A DNA stretch of 64,000 bases from Notospermus geniculatus (GCA_002633025.1 NMRB01000077.1:134898-198897); one strand, 5' to 3'. Counted from the stretch's first letter, positions 1 through 14,104 are shown. The notes: generated by a model from the letters alone, not told the origin. Translations and numbers: made by a program.

Positions 1-958
1 ATCCAAATGGTATTTTCACCGTGAAGGCTGAGGGCGGTCAAAAACTAATGGAGGAGGATGATTATGAAATTCAACAACGACAACCTTCTACTTTGGTCAA
101 AGTTTTACCTGATTCTGGTCAGCCGAGTATGCAGGACATGTATCAGTCTGCAGGAATTCCCAACATATTACCAAATAATAGTATGAACTCTGTGACTCAG
201 AATGTGAAGGATTTTACGAATGCGCCTCCGTTAATTCCAAACGTTCCAAAACCCCAACAGTCGCATGTAACACAAGGCAATAATGTACCTACTGACCAAA
301 TGAATTCAGTTCCAAGTAATATGTCTGGTAATCCCAAAGCGTCACAGTCTTCGCATGTAAAGGCCTCACAACCTACGACATCCACGCAACCTCTACAACA
401 ACCTGGTCAAATAGGAAATAATGTATCAGACGTGAACACTGGAATCATGTCAGATTCCAACCAAGGGACCCAAAATATGAATAGTGGAAAAATGGTTGGA
501 GGGACTGCCTCTGGTGTGGCACAAGGTCAGCCTCCTGCGAATGGTAATCATCCTAATGGCAATGTTCCGTCTTCGACTCCAGAGTATCACCAGAATAGTC
601 AGCGGGACAGTAATGCTGGTATTTTACTGAATCAACAAACGATGACAACGAGCACTGTTACTAATAGTCAACAGACGAGCAGTACGAAAAATACTGCTGA
701 ATACACTGCGACAAATTCCCAAAATATATTACCAAGGATTCAAGTATCAACGCAGTCGGGTTACGACAGCAAAGGGGGAGCAGAGAAAAGTGACATTGCT
801 AACGACACCAATGTTGTCAAAGAGACCAAGGATGATTATCTTGATACGATTGAGTCGACGGAAAAGACGCAGTTGCTGTTGGAACAGATGGTGTCATCGC
901 GGGCGGGTATCCCTGCGGCCCTCGGCAGTCCAATCAAGGATGGAGAAGGTGACGAAAG
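1..958 (+). CDS. TSC22D: TSC22-family protein, long isoform, 5' coding exon (partial)
   Basis: The open frame runs in from before the window (codons start at base 3), so no start codon is visible. About 318 residues are encoded, rich in Ser, Asn, Gln, Thr and Pro, with no recognisable domain, as in the disordered N-terminal parts of long TSC22D1/D2/D4 and Drosophila bunched-A. The exon ends at gacgaaag|gtatgt, phase 2. Joining it to the exon at 13822 gives GDE-SGSSTVAIDNK without a break, which is the classic entry into the TSC box and proves the exon link. The known role of the family is as leucine-zipper dimers acting in transcription, growth and stress or osmotic signalling. TSC22D2 is the best guess among vertebrate paralogues because of the neighbouring genes. 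Confidence 0.88.
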
Positions 959-3900
959 GTATGTAGACAGGAGACCATCTCACATGGTTTTAATTGTTTT
1001 GGACCGGGCTGACAGTACACAGCGGATGTTCCAAGTTCTTTTCTCTCTTTTCTCTTATGAGATGAATTAGTGTGTCAAGTCAAGGAAAAGGTTCTCTGGT
1101 CCATACATGTATACATGTAGTTTGTCGTGTTGGGTCCTAACACAAGTTCATTACTGTATTTTGACTTGTTTCCATTGTCCTTCATCAGACACAGAAGAAG
1201 TCCCCTACCAGTGCATCTCATGGAATTGTGAGTAAATCATTGACTTTGTTCTGCCTCTAGACAAAAATTCAGATTTGAATGCTAACCTGCCGGTTACTGA
1301 ATCCATGTACCTTACCCACTGTAGCACTATGGGTGTAAGGCCAGGGCTTATGATACTAACCAAGATTTTATTTTCAATAGCACCCATTCATATTGCTTTT
1401 TCCCACCCTGACGACCAGTGATGCCTGGACATTTAAGAAAAACTGATGCCTTTCTTCTTTCAGATATGAACTGCCTGTCTATACATGTACATGACTCATG
1501 CTCTTTTAACTATCTGTGCATTCAATGGGTAGTTCTGCATCTGCATTTAACTGGGAGTTCCCACTGACGTCAGTCATCACTTATTTTCCCTTTGATTATT
1601 TGTTCTTCGACTTATTCCAGACTGTTGGCACCTAGGCCAATTGAAAACTGTCCAATCTGATTCCTGTATTGACTATCACATGAACCTGACACTTGTGGTG
1701 TGCATGTACAGGGCAGTGGGTTTCTTCTGTGAAATAGAAACATGAAGGAACTGGACTACATGTACGTGGGTAACTGCACAGTCATAAGAAAGCTGTTGAT
1801 TTTGTGCACTTTCTTGAATGACACATTGCCGTACATGTGTATGTTCCATATGACCAAAAATAGATAAGCGAGGGTTGCTCGCTTACCTATTTTTGACTTA
1901 ATTTGACTAGGATTATGCTTGCTACATGTAGCAATATTACCCACTGTCCTTCTAGGTCCTCCTATAGTAGGGTGGAACCCAAAGAAACCATAGTGAATTA
2001 CATTTCGTGTTTGAATTGGTTTTGATGGCATTATGGTATTGTTGCTATTTTGCCCAGCTTAGCCCCTGCCTGACCTTGTGGCAGATTGCTCAAATGCATG
2101 TAATACTTGTTTACCCATACCTGAATGATGACAGTGGCTATGGCATATGGAGGTCCATATTCCAAAAAAAGTACTGATGATCTAACGCTGTTGGGAACAT
2201 GTAAAACCTGATGCAGTCTAAGTTTGACCAGTGTGAGCTCTCTGCTGCACATGTGGCATGCCGCATTTTTAATGCATGTAGCCTGTCCCTCATCACATCA
2301 ACTGGCAAGTTCCCTTTGTAAAATGAGCACAGTACGCTGCTGCTTTCTGATAGACTATGCTGAAGTTTATACTGCAGCTAAATGTGCCTGAACTATGCTT
2401 TTGCCTAGCCACTGATTTTGAAACCCTTGAGGATGGCAGCAGCGGTTCCTTGCCGATGAGAACAAACTCAATCCCAAAACCTGGGTTGTCAATCGTTTGA
2501 GTGTAATTTGTCTGTGTAGGTTTAAACTCCATGTACAATGGTGTAAGGGGTGTAGTCCTAAAACTTTCCTTCCTAGTTGGTGGATTAGTGGTTTATTATG
2601 ACCTATGGTACATGTATAGACCCCATGCTTTACAATGTACATGTACATCAGCATGATGTACAGCTCGCAGACATTCTAGTCTGTACATGTACTCTTGGTA
2701 CAGTAGCCTACATGTATGGATTAGAATGTCTACAAACTTACTCAAGTAGTTCAACATGACGTTGAAATTGCCTGTGTTTAATTTAGTCTTGACTATAGTG
2801 GTCGATGTGTGCTAATTTGTTGCTTGTTTGCTTGCATGCACTTTTTTGCTTGCTTAGCATTTTCTCTTGAGCGATTTTTGCCATTGCTTCCCTACCTCAA
2901 GTCCCAAAGTTACGTTATGTAGTTCTGAATGGGCAGTAGATCTTGCCGCCTACATGTTCTCAGAATGATATACTAAGCCTATACTCATAAAGTCGGCATG
3001 ATACTGTGTCTCACACAACTTGAGTGGTTCGTTCATTTGTGTCATCGAAAACTTCTATTCGTGGAATTATATCAGTTGTTTGGTCAATGAATGATTATGT
3101 TCACCTGTGTTGTAATCTTGACCCTATTTGAACACGTGCAATGCAATGATCACAGGTCAAGTCTTTGACCGATATGTCTTAAAAATATCTCAAGCCCCTT
3201 AATCCTGGCTCTCCACCAATACTCAATACGTGCACTCTGTAAATTTCTTTTTTCATTTTAAAGGAAGTAGACTACATTTTGGAGACGTGAAGTGTTTGAC
3301 TTTCCATCTGAAGATGTCTTGATTGTTGCTTACCATGGCTTTGCTGACTCCCTCCAGTCACGGTGTCCTAGGCCTATTGGAACTTCATTCAGAATTCTTG
3401 AGAAAAATCTGGAGAACTGCCACAACTTGACTAAAAGCAGGGGTTTAGTAACATTTTGGGACAGGAATTCATGACTTCTTTAACCCCCAAATCAGGAGAT
3501 ATTGGGGCTTTTCTTGGAAATCTGAATGTACTTCATAAGCTTAAATGCATTAGAATAGAACTTTAAAATTGTTTTGAAGTACTTGACTTCCTGGAGCCTA
3601 AAATTCAGAACTATTGACCTGAACCGTGACTTCCAAACTCCCTCTAACTAAAACCCTTAAAAAGAATCATTGACTTCCTTCCTCCGTAGGCCCCAGTGAC
3701 CCTATATTTTTTACTGAACTGATGACTCTCCTCCTGTCATGCCTGTCAGCGATCGGTACTACATGTACATGTATGATGGTGTGACCAGTTTTCGTGGTAC
3801 TAGGCCATGTAGGCCTAAGACTTTACCGCCGGATTGCGGCGTTACTCGCTTTGCGTCCGTAATTATTTTGTTATGTATCGAAAATTGGGATATTAATTAA

Positions 3901-5175
3901 CCGTGAAATGTTTATGTCTCGCGGGCGCGCGTGAATAAACGGGAAAAAACAGGAGTGCCAGGAAAACTGTTCTACCCCGAAAACTGGTCACTCGATCATA
4001 CTAGGTATTTGATGAATCAATTTTCATTGACCGGATCACAACCAATAAGATCCTGCCTATGATTGAACCGGGTGACACTAGACAGCGTGATGGAGTACTG
4101 GACTCCGACTCTTGTGCAAGTCACATGTTACAATGTACGTGATATATCTTTGGCTGTTCCCCAAATATAGGTCTAGATTGAGTTTATATGGTGTAAATGT
4201 TGATCTTTGGCTTAATTCCGTGACCTATCTTCTGGTGTCACATGGATTTTTGTAAGTCAGTGAATTCCATTTGTGTCACGTCTTATAATCTGTTCCAACC
4301 AACCAGGGACCCAGTTCATGAAGCCTTTGCAACTTTGCAAGCACAGTCCTCTCCTGCCACAAATTGGGGAAAGTTTTGTTACATGTAGATTGAACCACTC
4401 ACACTCACTCTCTCTCTGGTTCATAAGTAACATGGCCAGCAAGCTGCAGTCCATAAGAACCCGATGCCATGTTCCAAAATTCGACAATACAGTTCTCTGG
4501 TTGTTGGTGGGAGAGAGTGAGTAGTGATCAAGTTGCCTACATGTAAGTAGGTGTGAAATCTGAATCTGTTTGAATTTCCCTTCTGTCACAAGCTAAGCTG
4601 CTGTTTTGTTTATGTTAGGGACAAGCTTTGAAAAACACCCTGGAATCCAATCAAGCTTCAGTAATCAAGCTTTGCTAATTGGCTAAAAATCAAGTACCCT
4701 CAGTAAATCAGAACAGACTGTAACCCACATCTTGGTTCAAATTCAACTAGGTTGTCGTGATTATCACTGGAGTTCTGATATGCTTGACCCAAACCAGTGA
4801 TCGTCGGATTTAGGGGCATGGACGGAAATACGCCAGGTGAATCACGTTCAGGTTTATTTCAAGGGTGATTCAGGCTTTGCTTGGCCTATACTAGGTACTA
4901 TTGATATGAATTGAATGAACTGAACCAAGTACAAGCCTAGGACGGGACGACGTCCTCTGGAAACTGGAGAATAGTTGGAGTTCACGTTTTATATTTGACG
5001 AATTCCCAATTCGCAAGATGGCAGTTGAAATCATGGATTACCACACTTCTTCGTATGTGTGTGCACGCTGTATTTATGAGGACAGGCAAGTACACTGACC
5101 AAGACACCCCAAACTAAAAATTTGCTCTACAGCCCTTTTAAAAATCTTTTCAATTTACTGAGGCCTTATTTCGTG

Positions 5176-5192
5176 NCCCCCCCCCCCCCCCC
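5176..5192. other. Scaffold n next to poly-C tract
   Basis: A single n is followed by a run of about 16 C. This is a likely sequencing or assembly stop at a homopolymer; the true length is unknown. Confidence 0.7.
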
Positions 5193-5854
5193 GAGCAAAA
5201 AGTGACAAAAAAAACAAATTTTTGCTATAAAATGTCATTTCCCCTCTTCGAGCCAAGTTATTGTAGTGTCAGATGTGGGGAAAATGCATCTGAGAGGGTT
5301 TATACATGTACCGGTATTTTCAATTTTTTTCTAGCGGAGGGCCCCCAGACCCCCCTCCAGCTTCACCCTTAAGACTCGATCAATTTTGCCCCCCTATGCC
5401 ATAAAAGTTAGCTACGCCCCTGTTCTAATTGAGAGTTTCAAGTGTGGTACCTCCATCTACCTGTGGATTATGACTGGCTGTTCTCCACAGTTCTCCACAT
5501 CCTGAGTTCTTTTCTTCACTTCCCAGTGCCCACAAATCCCAGACACAGCATTCTCAAGCATTTTCAAAATGCGTAGCACGATGTGCAACCCTCTTACTAA
5601 CTAATCAATGAGCTGCTCAAGTAGACAAACTATCCTCCTGACGTTACAGGGTCGGTTGCCAAAACATTTAACACCGTGACCTGGCCTGGCCTGGCAAGAG
5701 CTTTTGGCCGCCAGCTAGCTTCTCATACTTAGTGACTGGGAGCTAAACCTGGAGATGAGACGCCGTAGATGTCAGCACAATATCCATAATCAATACCCTA
5801 ACATGCCCCGGCCGTTTTCTCGTTCTCACTGCTGATTTTAAACCTGCTCGGCAA

Positions 5855-5940
5855 ATGGACTGTTTGTTTCCATCGTACGACTACACCGCGACCAATGTCG
5901 TCGCTATGTTACGCTATCTTCTGCATCCGAAGTTCATACG
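5855..5940 (+). CDS. Probable alternative first exon of a short TSC22 isoform
   Basis: An ATG at 5855 opens 28 codons (MDCLFPSYDY... ending LLHPKF I) and then two bases before a good donor, cg|gtaaga. The phase (2) is the same as that of the long first exon, so it splices in frame to 13822. This would give a ~109-residue protein made of a short hydrophobic-aromatic leader plus the TSC box and zipper. Vertebrate TSC22D1 and TSC22D3 (GILZ) and fly bunched make short isoforms from internal promoters in just this way. The leader sequence itself is not recognised. Support is the ATG, donor and matching phase only; it could be chance. Confidence 0.42.
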
Positions 5941-6645
5941 GTAAGAGACTGATACTTCACGTTCTCGATTTGGCTTCTTGTGTCGTAAGACGGTTGTTTG
6001 GTTTCATTATCATAATGTGTTATTGAGTGCAGACAGCCTTATCGCTGAGCGGCGGCCACCTGTTGACATCCAGGCAAGTCATATTTCTTCTGTGGCCCTC
6101 TCCCTTCGCTGTACCTGACCAATTCAATGCCTTCGCAATCATTTTCTGCCCATGGTCACAAGTCAGTATGTTCATTTCAATTCATGAATTAAACTATGTA
6201 TGTTATGACTCAATTGCATAGCACCAGCTTCACTGGGTATGGAATTGAAACCTCGTCGATTACACCAACATGGACGAAGCAGAGAACATAATGACTTGTG
6301 ACCATTTTCTCCCATCCTATATCCTTGCAATTTGTGTTGGCTGAGGTCAGTGTTGCTTTGGTCTTGTTCAATGGTGAAAATTGCATCAAATTGCTGTCAC
6401 AATGCTGAGGCTTGTTGTGCCTGGCGTGACAGTGATTTCAGAAGAAGCGTCACGTACACCTCTCTGTATTATCTTATCTGGGAGGGAGGTTCTTGCCTTG
6501 TGATACAGAGCAGTTGTCGCTGTTGAGTGTTGCGCTTTCATGACACATCGTAGCATTGGAGGCGCTTGGTGCACATCAGTGATTTTGATGCTTCTCGCAC
6601 TGGCCATCGCAGTCTAATCACGAAATCCATTGCAAGTGCACAAAT

Positions 6646-6801
6646 AATGGCCTATACACACGATCCAATTTTTCGTCCAATTTTCTGAATATGCTCAATA
6701 AAGGCCTACATGCGGGTTTATACATTGGAGCCCCCAATAGGCCCGGAATCTGAATTTCCAAAAAATTGGATGAAAAATTGGATCGTGTGTATAGGCCATA
6801 A
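6646..6801. repeat. Foldback/MITE-like element
   Basis: Terminal inverted arms of ~35 bp begin atggcctatacacacgatcc and end with the complement (ggatcgtgtgtataggccat), around a ~80-bp centre. No coding sequence. This is the typical shape of a non-autonomous palindromic element. Confidence 0.75.
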
Positions 6802-7740
6802 CTGAATAATCTAGATAACATGCGACATGTAGGCCTATGTAAAGGGCTTGGACCCCACAGCGGGCCCACTCAACATTACAGTAAAAGCATGTCTGTTTAA
6901 TTCCATCGACAAGTGTCCAAACACCATGTGTGTTGAATAGTATTTGATATGATGTAAAGCGATACCATACATATGTCAGTCTGTGGTGAGAGGTGAGAGG
7001 GTGCATTACACTCTTCATCTGAAAAAGAGCCAAATTCAAGGGTGTGTTTTATGGACAAACAATGTTATGGTTCTTTTCGCTTTCGTCTCTTGATTGTCTG
7101 GTGTTCTATCAGTTCCGCCAACAATCTCTTCAATCCGGATGTGAAATCGATTTATCAGCAACGTCATAATTCATGAAGTTGGTGTCTTGTCTCCTTTCCA
7201 TGGCTGGAGCCCATCTTCGCTCAGTTTCCATGGTTACAGTTTGGTCATTTTGGTGAGTATCCAAACCACTTCAGAATAGCAAAGATCATATTTGCTGCCT
7301 TGGAGACTAACAGTCGACTGAATTTTTTTCTGTTCCTTTATGGCATCCCTCCAACTTCTGTCTGGCAGAACATGTCTCTTTGATGACACATTCAATCCAT
7401 CCAGTCAGACACGCCAGACATATGCGAATCTCGAAGCTGTTTGATTGATAATTTGCTCTGCTAGTTCAAGTAATCTTATAAGGTATTATCATAAACTATG
7501 ATTAGTTTATGGTATTATATCAATGTCACAAGGCTTCCTTTAGCTCTAGACAGGACTTAAATGGGACAAAAATAAGTATGGAAGTGACATGTTTAGTCAG
7601 TAAAGGAAATAGCAAGAATTGGTTATTTATATGTGCTTATCTGTTCTTAGAAAAAGGTGCATTTCCACATTCCTTCATAAAAAACTGCTTCTGGTGAAAG
7701 CCTTGCTAGGCCTACATTTGGGTGATTAGATGATCTTTGT

Positions 7741-7809
7741 TCCACTTTCTGGTAATGGGAACTGTTCCACTTTCTGGTAATGGGAACTGTTCCACTTTCT
7801 GGTAATGGG
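7741..7809. repeat. 25-bp tandem repeat, ~2.8 copies
   Basis: The unit tccactttctggtaatggga + actgt is repeated almost perfectly from 7741; the third copy is partial. Confidence 0.9.
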
Positions 7810-9689
7810 TATGTGACTGGACTTCTGAGTTCGGACACCAGTGCCAGTGGATGTGATACCTTCAATTTATAGCGTGATCCTTTGTGGATCATTACAGTAC
7901 GAGATTTCTTCAAAGACATTTTAACTTATCATCCAGCATGGCTCTCGACGAGATTTCTTCTTCTCAAAGACACTTTCCTTCGAACTCTTATGGAACGAAG
8001 CATGTCTGGGAATAATTGCAGCGCGTGGCTGATAAAAAAAGGCTTGATCCAGACACAGTTATGTTTGTATTGATTGAAAAATGAGTATCATTGTCGTTAT
8101 AAACAGTGATCAGTATGATTAAATTTGATGTAACAGCGATTTTCTAATGACTTACTTATTGTCGCATTTCCTGTTGTGCTGCTGACCTCATTGGTTCACA
8201 TAATTCGGTGATCTTGATACAATGTTTGCCATAAATTAGCGATGTCGAGACAGATTATGTGAAGGACAAGACACAGACATGTTACAAGCGGAAATCAATT
8301 ATTGATTTCTGAAGTATTTTTAAAGTTAATGTTTTGGGTTGTTCTGTCTTTGGTTGTCATGTCATGTTAACTCATCTGCCCCCAGAGTCCAGCAGACGGC
8401 ATCTTCTGTCAAAGTTTCCACAAACCCTATGGTACAGATTGAAAAATATTTGAAGAAAGGTTGTTCCTATTAACCATCTGAAGAATGTTTCTTCAAATTC
8501 GTTCCATTTTATTTCCAAGGCTGCAAGGAAACTTCAACAGAAGATACGGTCTGCTCAAACCTGGGAGCAGATGTGTTAACTTTGATTTGGGACAAAACAA
8601 TAATGTCCAGCACAAAGACAGTGTGTATGGAATGGTTGTCCTAAGAATAAACGTCCCCTATAAGTTACCTATTCGAATGCATCGCATGTATGGTGGTGGT
8701 CAGCAATTCAGTTCTTCGAAAAGTAAAAGAAACTCGACATGCGCTCCTTTTGATGTCACTATTGTCTTTCCCCACAACGTTGATGACAACACATGAGAGC
8801 ACTTTTGAAGACGAGGCTGTGCGAGAAACTTGGGATTTGTGTATATTGCGGTATTGTAATCCTTCAGGGCAGTCATTGCACAGAGTAGGTTCCAACTTTT
8901 TGCCGTTACATTAGTCAAAACTGGCTCCCGGTGGCTGGTATCATAGCACTTGGTGCATCATTACACCAACCAAACTCCATCTCGGTTGTCTTCAGAGACC
9001 GATTGTCGGCATATCCATTACATCATTCAATGAAGCATCATTTGATTCTGCGCGCGGACCCCAGATCTGACGTTATTTTTAGCTCCGCTAACTGCAAGTC
9101 AATGTTGGATACTGTTATGTACATCTTATGTGATCAATAATTCCGTTAATATGCTCGAAAATTCGCCATGGATTATACCGACAAGGATTCTAGCAGCTTA
9201 TCCGACAAAGATAGGTAGGCCTAAATTCTCGAATCAGAAGTTCTCAAAAAAACCACCATCGCATTCCAGGGACCTGATTTTGTGTGTCTTCATGCAGTGT
9301 CCTTGCCTGCAGTTGATATTTCCTATAATCAATCACTATGTTGTCTCTATGGAGTTGTTCTGTACCACGATCCAGAGGTAGCGTGTACATTACGCCAGCG
9401 TAGTGTATGCTTTCGTTGCTATTCAAGCAGTGGCTGCCATCATGTTGTCAACTAATCACGGGAGTACGAGTGAGAGTGACGGGAGATGGTTGACGTCATG
9501 CTTTGTAAAGGTCATGTGAGATGTGAAACCATAAATGGTCTTAAGTTTTTAGGTTGGCTTCGATTCAAAAGAAAATCAGTGTGGGATGAGGAAGCCAGCA
9601 TGTGATTTCAATGTTGTCATGTAAGGATGAGGGATCTGAGTATGTCGACTTAGATAATGGGATACCCGTGTGACAAACTTTGCGATGTG

Positions 9690-9912
9690 ATCGACTGACC
9701 CGTCGCGACGTCATTGACGTCATTTTAGGTGTTGACGTTGCGTCATGAAAAAGTGACCTGTACATTTTTCTACAGGAAAAATGAGACAAAAACGTTGCTT
9801 TTATCGCCAACCTATCTCCTCATTTTAAGGAAAAAAGCAAGGAGATTTAAGAAATTTTCATCTGCTACAGGATGATGTAAGTTTACTGCCAGGCGACCAA
9901 CAGAAACGGGTT
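9690..9912 (+). repeat. Dispersed repeat, copy 1
   Basis: Two blocks are shared in the same order with the reverse strand of 25743-26935. One runs from gacgtcattgacgtcatttt to ctgtacatttttctacagga (about 9701-9785). The other includes catctgctacaggatgatgt and ctgccaggcgaccaaca (about 9820-9910). The function is unknown and no open frame is seen. Confidence 0.7.
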
Positions 9913-10186
9913 ATTTTCACTCTAGAAATAAATGGAAATAATGTTAGAAAAAAGGAACTTCGGGCCGCGTCGTGACGTTAGTTCCACGGGTACCTCATTG
10001 CACCCATCACTTTTGGCTATTGACAGAAACTCCCTTGATGATTCACTTCTCAAAGTCCTAGTCTATCCTCCCCAATGCTGAAGCCATCCCTCGGACTTGC
10101 CTTTGTCAAGGAGTATGCTACAGAAATTTGCCTGATTAATACAATGTCTGTGTCATGACGTCGTGGACTGGAATTTTGGTCTGCAA

Positions 10187-10415
10187 ATAGACTCTATCAC
10201 TCCAAAAGAGTGCAGCACCTGACGGGTCCAGCATCATGACATCCCGCACGTCATTTCTGAATGCCATGACGTGACTCGAAAAAAATCCAGTTGTTTCAAC
10301 GATCATGATGTCGGGAAACAATTTGATTTTTTTCATCTCACGTCAAGACATGAAATGACGTGCAGGACATCATGACGCTGGACCCGTCAGGTGCTGCACT
10401 CGTGATATCGTCTAT
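10187..10415. repeat. MITE-like palindrome, family A copy 1
   Basis: The ends are atagactctatcactccaaa and gagt...gatatcgtctat, with inner arms containing gcagcacctgacgggtccag and its complement. The same family occurs at 31053-31283. The element is ~230 bp with many tgacgt motifs in the arms and is non-coding. Confidence 0.8.
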
Positions 10416-11121
10416 CATTTAGATCGTATCATTCATTGCGTTGAAGTGGTTCATTTTTTGACCGTATCGCATACGAAGCTCAACATGTGATACCCAGTGG
10501 TTGCAGCAGATTTGCCCCTCAAAACCTGGGATTCATTCTTGTCCTTGCCACATCATAACTCGTGATGACTTTCAGAGTTGCAGTGACATTTGTGGGCCTA
10601 TACCCTTGGCATGATCTTGACATTGTCTAGATATCCAACTCTGAGGTGGTGTGGCGATGGTACATGTAAAGGTGAATCTGAATCTGATAGCATCTTTGCA
10701 GTGCTCAGTGTCCAAACCAATTCAATTCAATTAAACCATGACATTATCGTTCAGAAATTGTCAACAGGAGGAAATCTTATACTGAAGAAGAAGTCTATAG
10801 GGGAAACCCAGAAGTTATTTTCCTGCTGACTTATTTGACATTTTATTTTCAGCTAGTTAATGTATGGGGCCTTGTGCCCTTTGTTATAACTTTATTTGAC
10901 ATTTTCAGTAAACCCAGACACGCCAGAGGGCTTGTTTACGTCAGTATCAGAATTCAATGATGCATTCTGTTTTATTTACATTTCTACTAGGGATGGTTCA
11001 AGTGTCAGTGAGTTGATTTTGGAGTCAGAGAGGTAAAAACTAAAACATTGCTCTCCATCATTCTGATTTGACCCAGTATAAAACATGACAACCAGTCTTG
11101 CGAGTAAGGGCTTGTGTCCAC

Positions 11122-11221
11122 ATGTGCGTTTTACGCTGCGTGATGCGTTAAATCTTTTGTTATTTTCCGCCGCTCTGCTTCCAAACAATGGGCGAAGCGT
11201 CAAAATGCAGCGTAAAACGCA
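11122..11221. repeat. Short inverted repeat
   Basis: Arms tgcgttttacgctgc and gcagcgtaaaacgca are perfect complements separated by about 70 bp. Weaker pairing extends outside. Confidence 0.6.
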
Positions 11222-13821
11222 CCACTTTACAGGTGGCACCACTGGCATGGATTTTAAGTGCCTGCAACACCACCTGGACAGTGAGTGACACCGTGTTCCA
11301 GGTACTTTGTAGCCTATATCGGGCCTTAGCCTTATTGAAAAATGGGGAGAGATTTACTGATTGAGTGCAGTTAGATCGGCAAACATGCTGTGACTGGTTG
11401 TCAAACTGGGACAAGTCCGTAAACTGGTGAAGGCAGACTTCTGGTTCTGGTTCTCTTCTCTCTCATACAAGAAATGTCCACTTGCAGTAACACTTTAAAA
11501 ATCTCCCACCCCTGTAGCTGTACTGGTTCCTGCTTGGATGCTACGTGAAATCTACTCTTTACGGTTTCTTCTCTTTCCTGGTGGCTTCGGTTTCAGCAAC
11601 TTCTCAGAATAATTTGGGCTAATATTGGGTCTGTTCTATCAACTGATTCTGCATTGCTACTGTCTCTCCATGTTGTACCGGTAAGTATTTTGAGGAAGTT
11701 CGTGAGAAAACAACATTGTTCAAGCCTGCTTAAACAATTGGGGATTATTTCTAAAGGTTTTCGTACTGTAGGCCTAGCCCATCCTGAAAATCTCAGGTCA
11801 TTTACGGTTGTACCCTCCCTCAATGAACCAAGTGCGAGAAGGAGAGCCGGTGGGGAGGCCCTGGGTGCGAGGAAGGGCCTAGCCAGGCCATTGCAAAATC
11901 TCACTGTTGGCTGATGTCACTGACTCCACCCGCTTGAGCAGTTACCCAATGTTTGGATTGGAACTGTAAGTGTGAGATATTGGTACATGTACCTTTCACA
12001 CTATACAGGTTGTCCATGGCATGACATGTGAACAGTGCATGATGTGATGTCACATCTGGAGATGATGGCACCATTTAATGTCATTAGCAACATGACAGCC
12101 GGAGTCCTGCATGTAGAACACAGAACATCTCCATGAACCCCATAGACATTAGTCACATTTTGTATCAACTGATTGGTGACTTGCCAAGGGATTTTCATAA
12201 TGTCCTCAGCAGATGGCTGTTTCCTCCTCTCACTGTGTGAAATCCAGGAGGTCGACACTGTCCTGCCGAGCCTGGCGTATACTGGATGGCTGCAGGCAGG
12301 CTGGACAAGCCAAGTACGGACTAGCTGGTCCATTTCCAAAAAAGCCATCACTCAGCACTGAACCTGACCACAAATGTAGAAATAGGAGCAGTCAGCCGTG
12401 CGTATTGCCAAAAGATGGCAGCAAAGTTCTAGCGGACACAGGAAAATCCACGTGATTGGTGCTCGATCAAGAATGAATGGGTCCGCTATGCATTGAATTG
12501 GGCCATATGACACCTATTGGTCAACTTAATGACAGCTCCTATTGGCATTATTTGCTCCACTTGATTGAAAATCTGTCAACTGCAGAAGATTGAAAAATTT
12601 GTCAACTGTCTCACTGCCATATTGCACGCTATACACCCGCCCTTGTGGACCTTCGGCATTTGGGCCTGACATCCTTTTCTGTTACTTTAATACTGGCCTC
12701 TCCCACAGATTATACCTCGACGATAAGGCATTGCCACACTTTCTAACTGTCCAATACTAGTAAACTTACTTTGGTGGTCTGTTTCTTCCAGTGGGTTCTT
12801 CCCTGTTTACCCTCTAATTCTCACTTACTTGTGGATTTTCCAATCCTTGTCATTGCATTCAAAGGGGAACCAGCTTTACTTCTGTCCTGACAGGGCGGCG
12901 CTGCTAGCGGTTATACCCGCAATGCAGTGACATCGTGTCATGACATCTTGACACAGTGAGGGACAAAACGTTGAAAAAAGAGGCACATCAGCTCACAGTG
13001 CCGCCAAGTGGCAGTTTTTCGCAGGTTCCTCATTGTTAGAAATGATTGGAGAGGGATGTGCTACTTTTCATCAGACAGAAGCCCATCATGGCTACAAAAA
13101 GTGGTAATAAACATAGAAGCTATGACCCAAATCTATTTCTCTACTGCTTGGGTCCCATTAGGGCAAATTAATAGTCAAAACATGTATTTTTTTCAAGCCA
13201 ACACAAATCCATATGAAATCCATCCATCTCGGAGAACCTGAGTCTGATTATGGATGCGACCCGGGAAAGCCTTTTCCCAAAGGACTTCTCATTTGACTGC
13301 ATAAGCCACAATCAATAGATGAGTCTGGTGCTGGTAATGTCTCTGTGGAACTCATTATGAAATAAAAGCTTGCATCCTAAACATGGTTCATTTTTCATGA
13401 GCTCTCTTTATTAGCTATGAATATTTGGGAAGCTTTGTGGTTAGCGTCTGACTCGTGACCGAGAGGCCACAGGCTCTGGATTCTCGGTCGAGTCAACGCT
13501 TCAGACTTTCAGCTGATCTAAGAGCATCAATGAGCTGCTCCTCGAGTCCCTGGAAAGGGTTCTGGAGAGACTCGGGTAATGATGTGTTCACTTTGCAACA
13601 GTACTACAGTGGAAGTTTCATATTATTGCCATTTAATACTGAGTATGCCAAGAACGAACCAAAAGCGAAACTTCACATCGGTGTCAACTGTTAGTTCTGG
13701 TTCTGGTGCAGCGCGGACTTTGCCAGTTTCATTTCTGACTATTTCAATTTCTTCCAGCAAACAAAGCATTTTCGTTCTGTTTTACATGATGTAAACAGTG
13801 TTTCTCGTTTGTATCTTTCAG

Positions 13822-13867
13822 TGGGTCCAGTACAGTGGCAATCGACAACAAGATTGAACAAGCCATG
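13822..13867 (+). CDS. TSC22D: TSC22 gene, exon with start of TSC box
   Basis: The acceptor tttgtatctttcag precedes the exon and the donor gttcgt follows the Met codon. The 46-bp exon encodes GSSTVAIDNKIEQAM, the nearly invariant beginning of the TSC box in this family. It accepts phase 2 (from exon 1-958 or the alternative exon 5855-5940) and leaves phase 0, as expected before DLVKSHL. Confidence 0.93.
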
Positions 13868-14104
13868 GTTCGTATATACATGTATATTTTAAATGAGTCT
13901 TTCAGAGTACAATCACCAGTCTAACTTGATCACCCTATCCACTGATTTATTACCCTAGATGTAGGCCTGTGCAATCCAGATCAAGCGCCACTTCCTGAGA
14001 AGTGTTAGTCTGGCTGCCACAAAGCACATGATTAGATAGCTATTCACATAAACCATCGGTGCCAGCTATGTACCCTTGGTAATAAGCCAGAGTCTCATGC
14101 TGAC

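Larger units (their letters stand above)
959..13821 (+). other. Large TSC22 intron
   Basis: This 12.9-kb stretch separates the long first exon from the TSC-box exon. Apart from the candidate alternative exon at 5855 I see no coding exon with supporting splice sites and homology. It holds a poly-C run next to a scaffold n (5176), several foldback repeats, a 25-bp tandem repeat and many acatgta-type motifs. The small open frames here look like chance. Confidence 0.7.

Noticed and set aside
13455-13794. Overlapping plus-strand frames before the TSC-box exon
   Set aside because: No splice-supported continuity with TSC22; composition looks like intron.
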